Below, one piece after another: positions 8,261 through 16,119 of a DNA stretch of 33,702 nucleotides. Below the pieces are notes generated by a model. The model made no database searches and was not told the origin of the DNA. It worked only from the letters and a program-made list of their open reading frames with translations. The first letter of the stretch is position 1, and each line of letters opens with the position of its first letter. The position numbers were made by a program, and so were the translations under genes. Origin of the DNA: Planctomycetaceae bacterium (GTDB lineage: Bacteria > Planctomycetota > Planctomycetia > Planctomycetales > Planctomycetaceae); contig JAKFVC010000028.1 in assembly GCA_021732415.1 (NCBI GenBank), forward strand, positions 9,187-42,888. The letters are read 5' to 3'.

Positions 8261-9604
8261 CTACTCATCGAACGTCGATTTTCGACGCAGAATATGGTGA
8301 TAGTGCTGAGCAAACCGATGCGCCTCATCACGCACGTATTGCAGGAGTCGTAAGGAATACGAATGGCGGCTGAGTCGCCGTGGTTCGGATTCGCCGGGAA
8401 CGTAAAGTTCCTCTTCCTGCTTCGCAAGGGCGACCGTGAACGGCGGCTTGATGTTCATCACCCGCAAGCCTTCCAAAGCCGCATTCAACTGGCCTTTGCC
8501 GCCGTCAATTAACAATAGATCGGGAAAGGCTTCACCCTCGGCGCTCAGACGTGAGAGCCGGCGAGAGACAACTTCGCGGATCGAGGCGAAGTCATCCACC
8601 CCTTCCACTGTCTTGATCTTGAACCGCTTATAACCGTGTTTGAATGGCAGGCCGTCAATAAACTGGACCAGACTCGCGACTGTTTCGCCTCCCTGAAGAT
8701 GAGCGATATCGACCCCTTCAATGCGACGTGGCAAGGCCGGCAACTGGAAGATCTTTTGCAGTCCTTTCAGCCCTCGCTGAGGATCCACATAAAAGACTTC
8801 CGGTTGCGCATTGGCATCCAGGTCACCACGCAGACTGAGGTTTTCCAAGGCCTTCAGCTCGTCACGGATCCGCGCGGCAGTCTCGAATTTCAATTCGGCA
8901 GCGGCCTGGTCCATATTGGCGCGTAGCTCGTCCAGCAGCGTGTCCTTCTTGCCATCCAGGAAGAGAATCAGCCGGCGAATATCTTCGCGGTACTCCTCTT
9001 TAGATATCCGCAAATTGCACGGGGCCGTGCATTGCTTGATGCTGTGCAGCAGGCAGGGGCGAAACCATCGCCAGCGCTCGTCGCCCGCGGTGATATCGAG
9101 CGAACAGGTACGAAACTGGAAGATCTTCTGCAGGACACTGATCGTCGCGCGCAGCTTCTTGGCGCTCGTGAACGGCCCGTACAGCTTAGTCCCGCGAGTG
9201 GAGGGCGTGCGGGTGAACTCGACAGTCGGGAAATCCTCGCGAATGGCGATTTCCAGGTACGGAAAGGTCTTGTCGTCCTTCAATTCCGAATTGAAGGGAG
9301 GCTGAATGTCCTTCACCAGCCGCGCTTCCAACAACAGCGCATCGACCTCGGTATCGGTGCAGATGTAGTCGATATCGCGAATCTGCTTCACGAGATCCGC
9401 AGTCCGATGCTCGATTTCAGCAGCCTTGGTGAAATAGCTGCCGGCGCGGCTTCGCAGGTTGACCGCTTTGCCGATGTAGATGACGCGACCTTTGTCATCC
9501 TTCATCAGGTAGACGCCCGGCGTCGTGGGGAAATGCCGGCGGACCTTGGTGTAAGGGTCGGACGTATCGAATTCGGGTTCGGGAGTGCTATCGTTCATGA
9601 TCAT
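8261..9604 (-). CDS. uvrC: UvrC-like excinuclease subunit, short form
   Basis: A 447-residue UvrC homologue, the dual-incision nuclease of nucleotide excision repair. The GIY-YIG domain is at about residues 29-60 (PGVYLMKDDKG, VIYIGKAVNLRSR). A UVR motif (AAAELKFETAARIRDELKALE), which in UvrC contacts UvrB, is near 255. The RNase H-like endonuclease domain keeps GVDIAH, LIDGGKGQL and RDEAHRFA with the expected acidic and histidine residues. The protein is much shorter than the roughly 610 residues of E. coli UvrC. The segment between UVR and RNase H is strongly shortened, and the C-terminal tandem helix-hairpin-helix domain is absent, since the protein ends just after the HHILRRK block. ATG 9604 is chosen; ATG 9598 or a TTG at 9637 are alternatives, with no clear ribosome binding site for any. 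It converges on the DUF1501 gene across the REP pair. Confidence 0.88.
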   Translation of the reverse strand: MIMNDSTPEPEFDTSDPYTKVRRHFPTTPGVYLMKDDKGRVIYIGKAVNLRSRAGSYFTKAAEIEHRTADLVKQIRDIDYICTDTEVDALLLEARLVKDIQPPFNSELKDDKTFPYLEIAIREDFPTVEFTRTPSTRGTKLYGPFTSAKKLRATISVLQKIFQFRTCSLDITAGDERWRWFRPCLLHSIKQCTAPCNLRISKEEYREDIRRLILFLDGKKDTLLDELRANMDQAAAELKFETAARIRDELKALENLSLRGDLDANAQPEVFYVDPQRGLKGLQKIFQLPALPRRIEGVDIAHLQGGETVASLVQFIDGLPFKHGYKRFKIKTVEGVDDFASIREVVSRRLSRLSAEGEAFPDLLLIDGGKGQLNAALEGLRVMNIKPPFTVALAKQEEELYVPGESEPRRLSRHSYSLRLLQYVRDEAHRFAQHYHHILRRKSTFDE

Positions 9605-9679
9605 CGATGATCTTAGCACTCTGATCACAGACGCCAAGCGGAATTCTTTTCAGTAGTCCCGCGACTAGCATTTCATAAG

Positions 9680-9753
9680 TCCCATCAGTCCCATAAGTGC
9701 CATGAATTTCGATGGGACAAATAGGACGGATGGGACTTATGGGACCGATGGGA
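9680..9753. repeat. Hairpin with arms of tandem 9-bp GTCCCAT units
   Basis: TCCCATCAGTCCCATAAGT at 9680-9698 matches the reverse complement of 9735-9753 with one mismatch. Each arm is a run of imperfect 9-10 bp units (AGTCCCATC, AGTCCCATA, AGTGCCATG on the left; GATGGGAC-type on the right). The element lies between the uvrC start and the end of the OPT transporter, in the gap upstream of uvrC. It belongs to the same structural class as 11821-11890, 13537-13625 and 30143-30316. Confidence 0.8.
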
Positions 9754-9785
9754 GACTAATCGACTACATCGGGTGCCCGCGCACC

Positions 9786-11675
9786 TTATTTTCCGCTGCC
9801 AAGCAACGTCATAATTAAGCCCGGCCCCTGGGTGAGCAAAATGATCGCGACACCGATCAACGACTCACCAGCGATCAATCCCGACGAGAACGGAATCGTA
9901 TATTTTTCATCGATGTCTTTGCGGAATTTTGCAATCAGCCAGGCAATCAAAGCCCCGGCAAACATCGAAATCGAATTGAAGGCGGGAATGACGCCGGCGA
10001 TACTCAAGCCCGTCGAGGAGGGGATCCACTTCTTGTATTCCTTGGGCAGGAATTCTTCACACAGAGTGAGAATAATCCCCAGCAGGCCCCCGATGATCAT
10101 GGCCGTCACTGTGCCTTCCGGAAGATTGGCAACTCCCTTCGACAACAGATTGGCCACACCTTCCCAGACCTTGGCAGAAGGAGCCGGAAGCTCTTTCGAG
10201 CCGAGTTTCGCGGGATCAACCACGACCATGTAAACGGGTACGCAAACCAGCGTTCCCGCCAGCACGCCGAACAATTGGGAGATTGTCTGCTTCCGCGGAT
10301 TTCCCCCCAGCAAGTAACCAGTTTTCAGATCTGTCAGCAAATCTGCCGAATGTGATGCCGCCCCCGAAGTGATGGACGCCGTCATCAGGTTCGTGGTGAT
10401 ATTGGAAGGAGCCAGCCAGCCGTACAACAACTGGGTGATCTTTCCCATGGCACCGATCGGAGTCACGTCGGTTTCGCCCGTCGCCCGTGCTGCCACAATC
10501 GAGAGCAGGAATGTCACGAGGACCGCGATAATCCCCATCCACCAAGTGATTTCAAATAAGAAGTGCCCCAGTAGTACGCAGGCCAGCCCCGTCAGAAATG
10601 TCCCTGCCACGAACCAGGACGTCGGAACTTCAATGTCGTCCATCGGGTCGTGTTTGCGAGGTCCCGCAGAGGGACTGAATACCGTCAGCAATCCGCTCAG
10701 CGCCCGAACGATCGTCCGCCATTTCAATCCGAAAGACAGCAATCCCGACGTCACCATCATGGCGGTCGCCGGCCACAGAGTCCACGTGACGATGCCCCGG
10801 TATCCGGGTTTGGCCAATCCATTTTCAATTAGCCACGGCCCCAGAATTCCGTAATAAATCAAGGCTCCCGCCAATAGCGAGATGCCCACTCGCAAGCCCA
10901 TGATGGCGCCTGCCGCAACCATGATCAACGAGCCTTCGATGCCGATCGTGTATTCTTCCAACCACTTCTTCCCCGTGGCCCCCCCGACCAGCGGAAATTC
11001 AGCGGGAAACGCGTATTTGCCTAGAGACTCGGCACTCGATTTCGGCAACAGACTAGGAAAATCCTTCCAGAAAGCCAACAGTCCACCGATCAACGAGGCG
11101 CCAAACAACGATCGAGCCTTTGAGAGGGCCTGTTCACCTTCGGTATGCATCGACTTCAAAGTTTCTGCCGTCGCGATTCCCGAAGGAAACGGCAGTTGTT
11201 CGATATTGATGAGCTGGCGTTTCAGGGGAATCGCCATGAAAACGCCGAGGGCCGAAACGGCGCCGATCCAAGTCATCAACTCCCACCACAACAATTGCCT
11301 GCCAGTGGTCAAATAAAGTGCTGGAATTGCGGACACCAAACCCGCGGACGACATATATCCCGCGGCACTGGCGGCGCTCGACATCGTGTAGTTTTCCAGA
11401 ATCGTAAAGGGATTCTTGCGATAGGCCGGGACGATCCGCTCTAAGGCCTGGAACACGGCGTAAGCAATAATGCTGGCGGTAATCGTCACCCCCAGTCCCC
11501 AGCCGGTCTTCAAACCCACATACAGATTCGAGACCGACATGACCCCGCCGATCAGCATGCCGGTGACAATCGACCGGACGCTCAGTTGGCGAACGTGATC
11601 GCCCTGGTAGACGTTGCGAAACCATTCGTGAGCGGGATCGGATTCGGGAGGCGGGGTCGTCGAACCGTCAGACAT
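9786..11675 (-). CDS. OPT family oligopeptide transporter
   Basis: A 629-residue polytopic membrane protein of the OPT family (oligopeptide or metal-chelate uptake). Roughly fifteen hydrophobic segments are visible. Characteristic blocks include NLYVGLKTGWGLGV near the first helices, QLPFPSGIATAETLKSM, ATGETDVTPIGAMGKITQL, and SGAASHSADLLTDLKTGYLL followed by GGNPRKQTISQLFGVLAG, all typical of bacterial OPT proteins. I start at ATG 11675, preceded by GGAG with 6-base spacing. An in-frame ATG at 11795 would add 40 residues but has no ribosome binding site. The cytoplasmic N-terminus is short and proline rich. Substrate cannot be told from sequence; bacterial members include peptide and siderophore-like transporters. 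It stands alone on its strand downstream of the dprA-side repeat. Confidence 0.92.
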   Translation of the reverse strand: MSDGSTTPPPESDPAHEWFRNVYQGDHVRQLSVRSIVTGMLIGGVMSVSNLYVGLKTGWGLGVTITASIIAYAVFQALERIVPAYRKNPFTILENYTMSSAASAAGYMSSAGLVSAIPALYLTTGRQLLWWELMTWIGAVSALGVFMAIPLKRQLINIEQLPFPSGIATAETLKSMHTEGEQALSKARSLFGASLIGGLLAFWKDFPSLLPKSSAESLGKYAFPAEFPLVGGATGKKWLEEYTIGIEGSLIMVAAGAIMGLRVGISLLAGALIYYGILGPWLIENGLAKPGYRGIVTWTLWPATAMMVTSGLLSFGLKWRTIVRALSGLLTVFSPSAGPRKHDPMDDIEVPTSWFVAGTFLTGLACVLLGHFLFEITWWMGIIAVLVTFLLSIVAARATGETDVTPIGAMGKITQLLYGWLAPSNITTNLMTASITSGAASHSADLLTDLKTGYLLGGNPRKQTISQLFGVLAGTLVCVPVYMVVVDPAKLGSKELPAPSAKVWEGVANLLSKGVANLPEGTVTAMIIGGLLGIILTLCEEFLPKEYKKWIPSSTGLSIAGVIPAFNSISMFAGALIAWLIAKFRKDIDEKYTIPFSSGLIAGESLIGVAIILLTQGPGLIMTLLGSGK

Positions 11676-11820
11676 GCGAGTCTCCAGCGTCAGCCAGGGT
11701 TTTTCTCGGGGCAGGACCTTCAGCGGTCGTGGATTGTAGTAACGGACCACTGAGAACGGCCAGTCCAATTGGTCCTCTGTAAGTCGGGGACGCATTGTCT
11801 AAGAATCAGAAAGACAAGAC

Positions 11821-11890
11821 CTCACGCAAAGGCGCCAAGGCGCAAAGAATTCATTTCTCCGTTCTTTGCGTCTGGGCGCCTTTGCGTGAG
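11821..11890. repeat. Hairpin with arms of tandem CGCAAAGG units
   Basis: Bases 11821-11849 match the reverse complement of 11862-11890 with two mismatches in 29, leaving a 12-base loop. Each arm consists of three imperfect 8-bp units (ACGCAAAG, GCGCCAAG, GCGCAAAG). The loop begins TTCATTT, as does the element at 13537-13625. It lies in the 357-base gap between the divergent OPT and dprA genes; nothing else is recognised in that gap apart from the possible 40-codon upstream extension of the OPT gene. No T-run follows, so it is a repeat rather than a terminator. Confidence 0.85.
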
Positions 11891-12032
11891 ATCATTCTTC
11901 TTGAAATCTGGCGACACTCTATCTTTCAGAAACGTCGCAGATCACTTCGCGTGCGTTTTTGGCTAGCTCTGGATATTCTAAACACGCTTCCGCGATGCAG
12001 ATGTCACCCCGTTTGCCCCAACTGAATGATTC

Positions 12033-13151
12033 ATGGCCGAAACTCCTTCCACTCCCGATTTGCTGCCCCTGTTGCGGCTGCACTTGGTCAATGGAGTCGG
12101 GCCGCGTACGTGGGTCCAGTTGATGGAACGTTTCGGCAGTCCGGCAGCCGTGCTGTCGGCGACCGCTACTCAGTTGCAGGAAGTACCGGGGATTGGCCCG
12201 AAATTGGCCTCGGCGATCATGGCGGCGCGACTTAGCCCGGCCGCCGAACGCGAATTGGCAAAGTGCCGCGAACTGCATGTGCAATTGCTGTCGCAAGGGG
12301 CCGCCGGGTATCCCGACTGGTTGTCGACGATCCCCGATCCGCCCCCCGTGCTGTATGCCAAGGGTGACTTCGCGGCACGCGATAAAGTCGCGGTGGCCAT
12401 CGTCGGATCAAGACGTTGCACGCTGTACGGCCAGCAGCAGGCCGAAAAGCTGGCCTCGCAGTTGGCTCGGGCCGGTGTCACGATCATCAGCGGGCTGGCT
12501 CGAGGAATCGATGGCGTGGCACATCGCGCGGCGTTGCAGGCGGGTGGCCGGACTATCGCCGTGTTGGCGACTGGGGTCGTCGAAATCTATCCGCCGGAAC
12601 ACGAAGATCTGGCTCGCGAGATCGCGTCGCATGGTGTCGTCGTCAGTGAATCCCCGATCGGTCAGGCGCCGACTCCCGGAATGTTCCCCCAGCGCAATCG
12701 CATTATCAGCGGGTTGTCTCTGGGAGTGATTGTCGTCGAAGCGGCTCGCAACAGTGGTGCCCTGCACACGGCCCGCCATGCGATGGAACAAAACCGCGAA
12801 GTTTTCGCGGTTCCGGGGCGAATCGACAGCCTGGCCAGCGAAGCCTGCCATGATTTGATCCGCGACGGAGCGACGCTGGTTCGCAATATCGACGATATTC
12901 TGCCGTCCTTGGGGCATCTATCGAGCCCGGCGAAAGTCTCACCGACCGAAGAAATCCACCAGCCGCGAGAACTGTTGCTCAATGAGCAGGAGAAGCTGAT
13001 TCTCAACACGGTAACCACGGAACCCCAACACATTGACGAAATCCTGCGGGCCGTCAATCAAGAGCCTTCACGCGTCCTGCAGACACTGACTATCCTGGAA
13101 ATGAAGCGTCTGGTAAGACGATTGCCAGGCGGACATCTTTGCCGCCCGTAA
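12033..13151 (+). CDS. dprA: DNA-processing protein DprA
   Basis: A 372-residue DprA/Smf protein, which loads RecA onto incoming single-stranded DNA during natural transformation. The N-terminus (about 1-75) has helix-hairpin-helix-like sequence including LQEVPGIGPKLASAI. The Rossmann-like DprA core (about 100-300) shows VAIVGSRRCTLYGQ, ISGLARGIDGVAHRAAL, LATGVVEIYPPEH, PQRNRIISGLS and FAVPGRI, all diagnostic. Residues about 315-372 look like the C-terminal winged helix (DEILRAVNQEPSRVLQTLTI), ending RLVRRLPGGHLCRP. ATG 12033 is preceded by no strong Shine-Dalgarno. The monooxygenase-like gene follows 16 bases after the stop and is probably co-transcribed. The gene is intact, which fits, but does not prove, competence. 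Confidence 0.96.
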   Translation: MAETPSTPDLLPLLRLHLVNGVGPRTWVQLMERFGSPAAVLSATATQLQEVPGIGPKLASAIMAARLSPAAERELAKCRELHVQLLSQGAAGYPDWLSTIPDPPPVLYAKGDFAARDKVAVAIVGSRRCTLYGQQQAEKLASQLARAGVTIISGLARGIDGVAHRAALQAGGRTIAVLATGVVEIYPPEHEDLAREIASHGVVVSESPIGQAPTPGMFPQRNRIISGLSLGVIVVEAARNSGALHTARHAMEQNREVFAVPGRIDSLASEACHDLIRDGATLVRNIDDILPSLGHLSSPAKVSPTEEIHQPRELLLNEQEKLILNTVTTEPQHIDEILRAVNQEPSRVLQTLTILEMKRLVRRLPGGHLCRP

Positions 13152-13167
13152 AGTGAGAACTGTCGCC

Positions 13168-13455
13168 ATGATCTACTTAAACGTGTTACTAAAAGTGAAA
13201 GATCCCGCCGACGTGAGCCGCGTTCGCGAGTTGCTCGTTCAACAGCGGCAACACTCGCTCAAAGAACCTGGCTGTGCGCGGTTTGAGGTTTATCATTCCA
13301 ATACCGATCCCACGCGCTTCGTACTCAATGAACGTTGGGAAACGCAGGCCGATCTGGATCAACACCGGTTGGCTCACGCCTATACCCAGATCTATCAACC
13401 ATTAGTCTTGCCCCTCGTCGATCGCGAAGGGCATCCCTGCCAGTTGGTGGAGTAG
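13168..13455 (+). CDS. ABM-type putative quinol monooxygenase
   Basis: A 95-residue protein of the antibiotic biosynthesis monooxygenase (ABM, dimeric ferredoxin-like fold) group. The pattern is typical: MIYLNVLLKVKDPADVSRVREL as strand and helix, then EPGCARFEVYHSN, then FVLNERWETQADLDQHRLAHAY and a short final strand. Its length matches the single-domain members, such as YgiN-like quinol monooxygenases and the autoinducer-processing LsrG. I use ATG 13168; a GTG at 13153 would add five residues. It starts 16 bases after dprA and is likely in the same transcript. Substrate unknown; the fold assignment is firm, the activity is not. Confidence 0.8.
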   Translation: MIYLNVLLKVKDPADVSRVRELLVQQRQHSLKEPGCARFEVYHSNTDPTRFVLNERWETQADLDQHRLAHAYTQIYQPLVLPLVDREGHPCQLVE

Positions 13456-13463
13456 GATTACCA

Positions 13464-13704
13464 GGCGAGCGTCCGGCGTGAGCCGGATGGTTGTTAGCGA
13501 CCCGCCGACCATATCAACCGCAACAAGTTCAAATTGTTAGCCACAGAAGGACACAGAAAAGCACAGAAAGAAGAATTCATTTTTCTGCTCTTATTCTGTG
13601 CTTTTCTGTGTCCTTCTGTGGCTAATACTCCTCTCAATTCATGGAAGTGCTGAGAGGTCGTTTCAAGTCGCTAACAACCATCCGGCTCACGCCGGACGCT
13701 CGCC
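13464..13704. repeat. 38-bp perfect inverted repeat, 241-bp palindromic unit
   Basis: Bases 13464-13501 are an exact reverse complement of 13667-13704. Each arm contains its own small hairpin, TCCGGC-gtga-GCCGGA. The right arm is followed at once by TTTTTT (13705-13710), 16 bases before the murJ ATG. A second, unrelated palindrome (13537-13625) sits in the loop with nearly the same centre. The unit fills most of the 270-base gap between the monooxygenase-like gene and murJ; no gene is seen there. Confidence 0.9.
13537..13625. repeat. Inner hairpin with arms of tandem CACAGAAAAG units
   Basis: Bases 13537-13568 are an exact reverse complement of 13594-13625 (32 bp). Each arm holds three imperfect 10-bp units (CACAGAAGGA, CACAGAAAAG, CACAGAAAGA). 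The loop contains GAATTCATTT, also found in the 11821-11890 element. It lies within the loop of the 13464-13704 palindrome. Confidence 0.9.
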
Positions 13705-13725
13705 TTTTTTCCCGTGGCTCTGTCT

Positions 13726-15264
13726 ATGTCTATTGCCGATCAGCCACCGGAATCGCCTCCCCGGCCGCGAAGTTCCCTCCGAGCCATCAGCCTGCTGAGC
13801 GGCAGCATGTTCGCGCAGTTTGCCCTGCTGTTTGCCTACCAACTTGCACTCGCCAAGTGGTACGGCGCCGGGATTGAGATGGATGCCTTTCAAGCGGCGC
13901 AAGCCATTCCCATGGTGGTGGCCACCATCCTTGTCGGCACGTTGCAATATGCATTCGTGCCAATCTTCATCCAGCGTCGAGAACAACACGGACCCGATGC
14001 CGCATGGGAACTAGCCGGAACCACCGGATTGATGCTGATCCCCGGTATCGCTCTGCTGTCGCTGGCGGGATGCCTGGCCGCCGATCCCATCATTCGCCTG
14101 CTGTTCCCGGGATACTCGGCGGCGCAAATCGAACTGACCGTCAGTTTGTTTCGCGTCATGGTCTGGCTGACTTGGACCATCAGCGTGACGGCATTCTTTC
14201 AAACCGTCTTGCAGTCCGCTCAGATCTACGGCCCCGCGGCGGTCGGCCCGTTCCTCGGGACGCTGGTCACGTTTGTGGCGAGTTGGCTGACCTATAGTTC
14301 GTGGGGGATTCACGGGATTGCATGGTCGACCGTCGGTGGGGCTCTTGTCAGCCTGGTATGGCAGGCACCTCTGTATTGTCGCAACGCACGGCATCGCTGG
14401 CGAATTGATGACGGGACACGGCAAATGTGGTTGATGCTGTTACCGTTGATGTTGGGCGCCGCCGTCTACAAGCTCGATCCGCTGCTCGACCGCTATCTGG
14501 CGTCTGAACTCGTCGAGGGCAGCGTGTCACGGCTGAGCTATGCCTCACGGTTGATTGCCGCCTTTCTAACGCTAACCACCAACGGCCTGGCAATGGTGGT
14601 GTTCCCGGTGTTGGTCGTGCATGCGGCCGGCGGCAACCGGGAACATTTGAAGTCAGAGGTCGGACACGCCCTGCAGTTCCTCGTCTTTTTGCTGCTGCCG
14701 CTTTGTCTGGCACTGGGCTGGTATCCCATCCCGATTATCCGAGATCTGTTCGAACGGGGTCGCTTCACCCCGGCAGATACGCTGATTGTGGCCGACCTGT
14801 TGCTGCTCTATCTGGGAGTCTTGATTGGCGGCAGTGCAGGGGAAATCCTCAGCAAGACATTCTTCGCTCTGGGAGATTCCCGTACTCCAACCGTGGTTCG
14901 AATTGTGGGGTTTGTGGTCGGAGCCGGTTTGAAGTTGTGGTGGGGCACACGGTACGGGCTGCGGGGGCTGGTCTGGGCCACCTCGTGCTACTACCTGCTT
15001 ATCGCGCTGCTCGACTGGGTGCTGCTCAACCGACGAGTGGGAATGATCCCACTAGGTGAAGTCTGGGATTCGGCAGCAAAATGCGGGGTGGCCGCCTTGG
15101 CCGCTTTAGGAGTTGCAACGTTGGTCTTGTACGGGCAATACCGAGGCGTCAGCGTGCTGGCTGGCGGGTTGGGTGGCATCGTCTATTTGGCGGTAGCAAT
15201 AGCACTGCGCGAGTCGATCGCCTTACGCATCGCCCGGGGAATTTGGCCGCGACGCGGCCTGTAG
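13726..15264 (+). CDS. murJ: MurJ/MviN-type lipid II flippase
   Basis: A 512-residue polytopic protein of the MurJ (MviN) branch of the MOP superfamily, which flips lipid-linked peptidoglycan precursor across the inner membrane. About 14 hydrophobic helices are visible. Family-like stretches include AISLLSGSMFAQFALLF, MDAFQAAQAIPMVVAT followed by TLQYAFVPIF, VKLDPLLD-like YKLDPLLDRYLA, GSVSRLSYASRL, and RDLFERGRFTPADT, the last being the conserved LFERG(x)F block of MviN proteins. ATG 13726 is chosen; a GTG at 13714 would add four residues and lies against the upstream hairpin. No ribosome binding site is obvious. The TAG stop is contributed by the GTAG foot of the REP-like hairpin at 15261. 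A related polysaccharide flippase is the alternative; with the EPS genes 5 kb away that is not excluded. Confidence 0.85.
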   Translation: MSIADQPPESPPRPRSSLRAISLLSGSMFAQFALLFAYQLALAKWYGAGIEMDAFQAAQAIPMVVATILVGTLQYAFVPIFIQRREQHGPDAAWELAGTTGLMLIPGIALLSLAGCLAADPIIRLLFPGYSAAQIELTVSLFRVMVWLTWTISVTAFFQTVLQSAQIYGPAAVGPFLGTLVTFVASWLTYSSWGIHGIAWSTVGGALVSLVWQAPLYCRNARHRWRIDDGTRQMWLMLLPLMLGAAVYKLDPLLDRYLASELVEGSVSRLSYASRLIAAFLTLTTNGLAMVVFPVLVVHAAGGNREHLKSEVGHALQFLVFLLLPLCLALGWYPIPIIRDLFERGRFTPADTLIVADLLLLYLGVLIGGSAGEILSKTFFALGDSRTPTVVRIVGFVVGAGLKLWWGTRYGLRGLVWATSCYYLLIALLDWVLLNRRVGMIPLGEVWDSAAKCGVAALAALGVATLVLYGQYRGVSVLAGGLGGIVYLAVAIALRESIALRIARGIWPRRGL

Positions 15265-15314
15265 CCCGACTCTCCAGAGTCGGGTCCCCCGAGGATGTAC
15301 CCCGACTCGGAGTC
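15261..15314 (+). repeat. REP-like hairpin with GTAG foot, plus a degenerate second copy
   Basis: GTAG at 15261-15264 is followed by CCCGACTCT (15265-15273) pairing with AGAGTCGGG (15276-15284). A degraded copy, GTACCCCGACTCGGAGTC, lies at 15297-15314. The TAG within the foot is the murJ stop codon. The stem matches the elements at 25911-25974 and 28535-28559. Confidence 0.8.
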
Positions 15315-15396
15315 AAGCTTGCAGGAAATCAATCCCCGCCCTCACGGCACGGGGCTCACCTAAGTTATTCTTGCAGGGCGACCTGCTAGTCCCACA

Positions 15397-15882
15397 CTAC
15401 CGCTGACTCTCCGCATGCACTGCGGCTTCATCAAACAGATGGCGCGCGGCGCGGCCGCTGATCGTCGTGTGACGCAGGAGTTCATCCGCGATCTTCTGGA
15501 TCGCCAACCAGATCCCACCCTGTCCCAGGATGTGATCGGCCTTGTCCAGCATGCGACGCTCCAACCGTTCGACCTGCTTCTCCCCCACCGCGCGTCGCTG
15601 GACCAGTTTACGAACCCCTCGCAAATCCTGAGCTGCACCCTGCAAACAGAACTTGCCCGTCACGCGAGCTTCCGCGGCAGGACCGCCAAGGAGAATCAGG
15701 ATTTCCGTCTCGAGCACATCCTTGGAGGGCCGAAAGGTCCCTTTCTGGATCTCGCATTGTCCCAACCGCAAATGGTTCGGCAGGATACTGACCCGCTGGA
15801 CCGGACGGCCCAGGAACAATGCCATAACAGCATGCCCTGCTTCATGATAGGCCGTGGCAACTTGGTCTGCGGTAAATGTCAT
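15397..15882 (-). CDS. Free-standing M41-like zinc peptidase (no AAA domain)
   Basis: A 161-residue protein resembling only the peptidase part of FtsH (M41). HEAGH at residues 13-17 follows AYHEAGHAV, the typical FtsH context. GGPAAEARVTG and the aspartate in GAAQDLRGV (D86) match the helix supplying the third zinc ligand in FtsH. There is no AAA ATPase domain and no transmembrane helix. ATG 15882 is chosen; an in-frame GTG at 15948 would add 22 residues without improving the match. It is divergent from the GntR regulator. Such orphan M41-like proteins are annotated as ATP-dependent zinc protease-like, but without an ATPase they must act alone or with a partner. Substrate unknown. Confidence 0.8.
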   Translation of the reverse strand: MTFTADQVATAYHEAGHAVMALFLGRPVQRVSILPNHLRLGQCEIQKGTFRPSKDVLETEILILLGGPAAEARVTGKFCLQGAAQDLRGVRKLVQRRAVGEKQVERLERRMLDKADHILGQGGIWLAIQKIADELLRHTTISGRAARHLFDEAAVHAESQR

Positions 15883-15953
15883 AGCCGATAGTGTATCGCA
15901 GCCGCGAGGGAAAGTATTGGAAACCGCCAGACGGTCAGATCTTGACACGGCAG

Positions 15954-15965
15954 ATTGTCTACAAC
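15954..15965. promoter_or_regulatory. Candidate GntR/FCD operator ATTGTCTACAAC
   Basis: A TTGT-CT-ACAA near-palindrome lies in the divergent gap between the M41-like peptidase and the GntR regulator. It matches the perfect palindrome at 27123-27134 at 10 of 12 bases. GntR-family FCD regulators often bind TTGT-N-ACAA-type sites. Autoregulation is inferred. Confidence 0.4.
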
Positions 15966-16119
15966 ATTTGGGTGATTGTCACCAATGCCGCCGAGTGCTA
16001 TTATCAAAACAGCGGTCGACATCGCTGGGCAGGTCAACGATGCCGGTCATCGCACCGTCGCCATGCACAGGCCACAGTCTCTGCGATTTGAATCACAACA
16101 AACAGCTAAGACGCGTTTC

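Noticed and set aside
11675-11795. 40-residue N-terminal extension of the OPT transporter
   Set aside because: No ribosome binding site at 11795, while ATG 11675 has GGAG with good spacing. The extension is protein-like enough that it should be re-tested against homologues.
12033-13151. dprA as evidence of a transformation gene cluster
   Set aside because: No other competence gene is in the window, so no system can be claimed.
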